Assembly (NCBI GenBank): GCA_020048795.1
Contig: JAIFMA010000210.1
Location: 1 to 23,621 of the forward strand
From: Rhodoferax sp.
GTDB lineage: Bacteria > Pseudomonadota > Gammaproteobacteria > Burkholderiales > Burkholderiaceae_C
Direction of reading: 5' to 3'
Length of the DNA: 23,621 nucleotides
The position numbers were made by a program, and so were the translations under genes. Positions 23,186-23,621 of this stretch are shown in pieces (positions within the stretch are counted from its first letter, which is position 1; each line of letters begins with the position of its first letter). The notes beneath the pieces were generated by a model. It was given only the letters and a program-made list of their open reading frames with translations, did not search any database and was not told where the DNA came from.

Positions 23186-23621
23186 ATGCGTTTTACTGCG
23201 CCCACCCGTCAGGGCATTGGCCCAAGCTGCGTCGGTTTGCCCCCTGGCAACTGGCCGACGCTGCTCGACTTTCTGGTGGCACGCTTTGCTGGCATCAAGC
23301 GCCAGACCTGGCTACAGCGCCTGGCACGCGGCGATGTGCTGAGCGAGTCGGGCGCAGCACTCAGCCCTGAGCTGGCCACGCAGATGCCCTACTCCACCCT
23401 GTTGCGCCAGTTTTCGCGTGTGTATTACTACCGAGAGGTGGCCAACGAGACACCGATTCCCTTTGATGAGCAAGTGTTGTACCAGGATGAACATTTGCTG
23501 GTGGTCGATAAACCACATTTTTTGCCGGTGGTGCCCTCAGGCAGCTATCTGACCGAGACCGTGTTGGTGCGCCTTAAACGCAAACTGGGCCAGGATGATC
23601 TGGTGCCGATTCACCGTATCG
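23186..23621 (+). CDS. RluA-family pseudouridine synthase (5' part, runs off the window)
   Basis: The enzyme isomerises uridine to pseudouridine in rRNA or tRNA. The first 145 residues are visible: MRFTAPTRQGIGPSCVGLPP at the start, a small N-terminal domain containing LLDFLVARFAGIKRQTWLQR LARGDVL-like sequence, then the start of the catalytic domain DEQVLYQDEHLLVVDKPHFL (about 94-113) and VPIHRI at the window end. The family's catalytic Asp lies in HR(L/I)DR, just beyond the edge. ATG 23186 is 10 bases after the trmB stop. The spacing suggests one operon of RNA-modification genes. Which RluA subgroup it belongs to cannot be decided from this part. Confidence 0.9.
   Translation, partial: MRFTAPTRQGIGPSCVGLPPGNWPTLLDFLVARFAGIKRQTWLQRLARGDVLSESGAALSPELATQMPYSTLLRQFSRVYYYREVANETPIPFDEQVLYQDEHLLVVDKPHFLPVVPSGSYLTETVLVRLKRKLGQDDLVPIHRI

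Overview
The window looks like chromosomal DNA from a betaproteobacterium of the order Burkholderiales, most likely a Comamonadaceae member close to Rhodoferax or Polaromonas. The evidence is the core order pyrG-kdsA-eno-ftsB, a proteobacterial-type 6S RNA gene, the protein sequences themselves, and a short interspersed repeat of a kind I recall from that family. The genus is an inference. No rRNA, tRNA, CRISPR array, insertion sequence or phage gene was seen.

Layout. Positions 1-674 (minus) hold the 5' part of coaBC. Positions 789-2484 carry three small membrane or hydrolase-like genes, all on the minus strand, with a 300-base stretch that has no convincing gene. Positions 2485-3005 are a long spacer with one interspersed repeat and the pyrG promoter. 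Positions 3006-7244 are the housekeeping block pyrG, kdsA, eno, ftsB, followed by the 6S RNA at about 7281-7458. Positions 7488-9738 hold a TauE/SafE permease, a decayed aldehyde dehydrogenase and a type I 3-dehydroquinate dehydratase. Positions 9789-11927 hold an IclR remnant, a TetR regulator and, divergent from it, a two-gene operon for a secreted protein and a CxxC carboxymuconolactone-decarboxylase-like protein. Positions 12076-15182 are a translationally coupled pair: a membrane-anchored YiiX-like papain-fold enzyme and a membrane GGDEF/EAL protein. Positions 15212-17251 hold a quinone oxidoreductase and, divergent from it, an EamA permease.

The most interesting part is 17400-22273. Three genes run in one direction: a secreted protein, a CsgG-like protein, and a transmembrane Ser/Thr kinase whose periplasmic half carries LPP20/FlgT-like domains. 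Facing them tail to tail, 3 bases away, is a class III nucleotide cyclase with a C-terminal FHA domain. FHA domains read phosphothreonine, so the set suggests an envelope-sensing phosphorylation route feeding cyclic-nucleotide signalling. That link is inferred, not shown.

The window ends with trmB, whose coding sequence appears to have absorbed a copy of the interspersed repeat, and the 5' part of an RluA-type pseudouridine synthase. Several traces of decay and repeat traffic (aldehyde dehydrogenase, IclR remnant, repeat scars in aroD and trmB) lie among otherwise normal genes.
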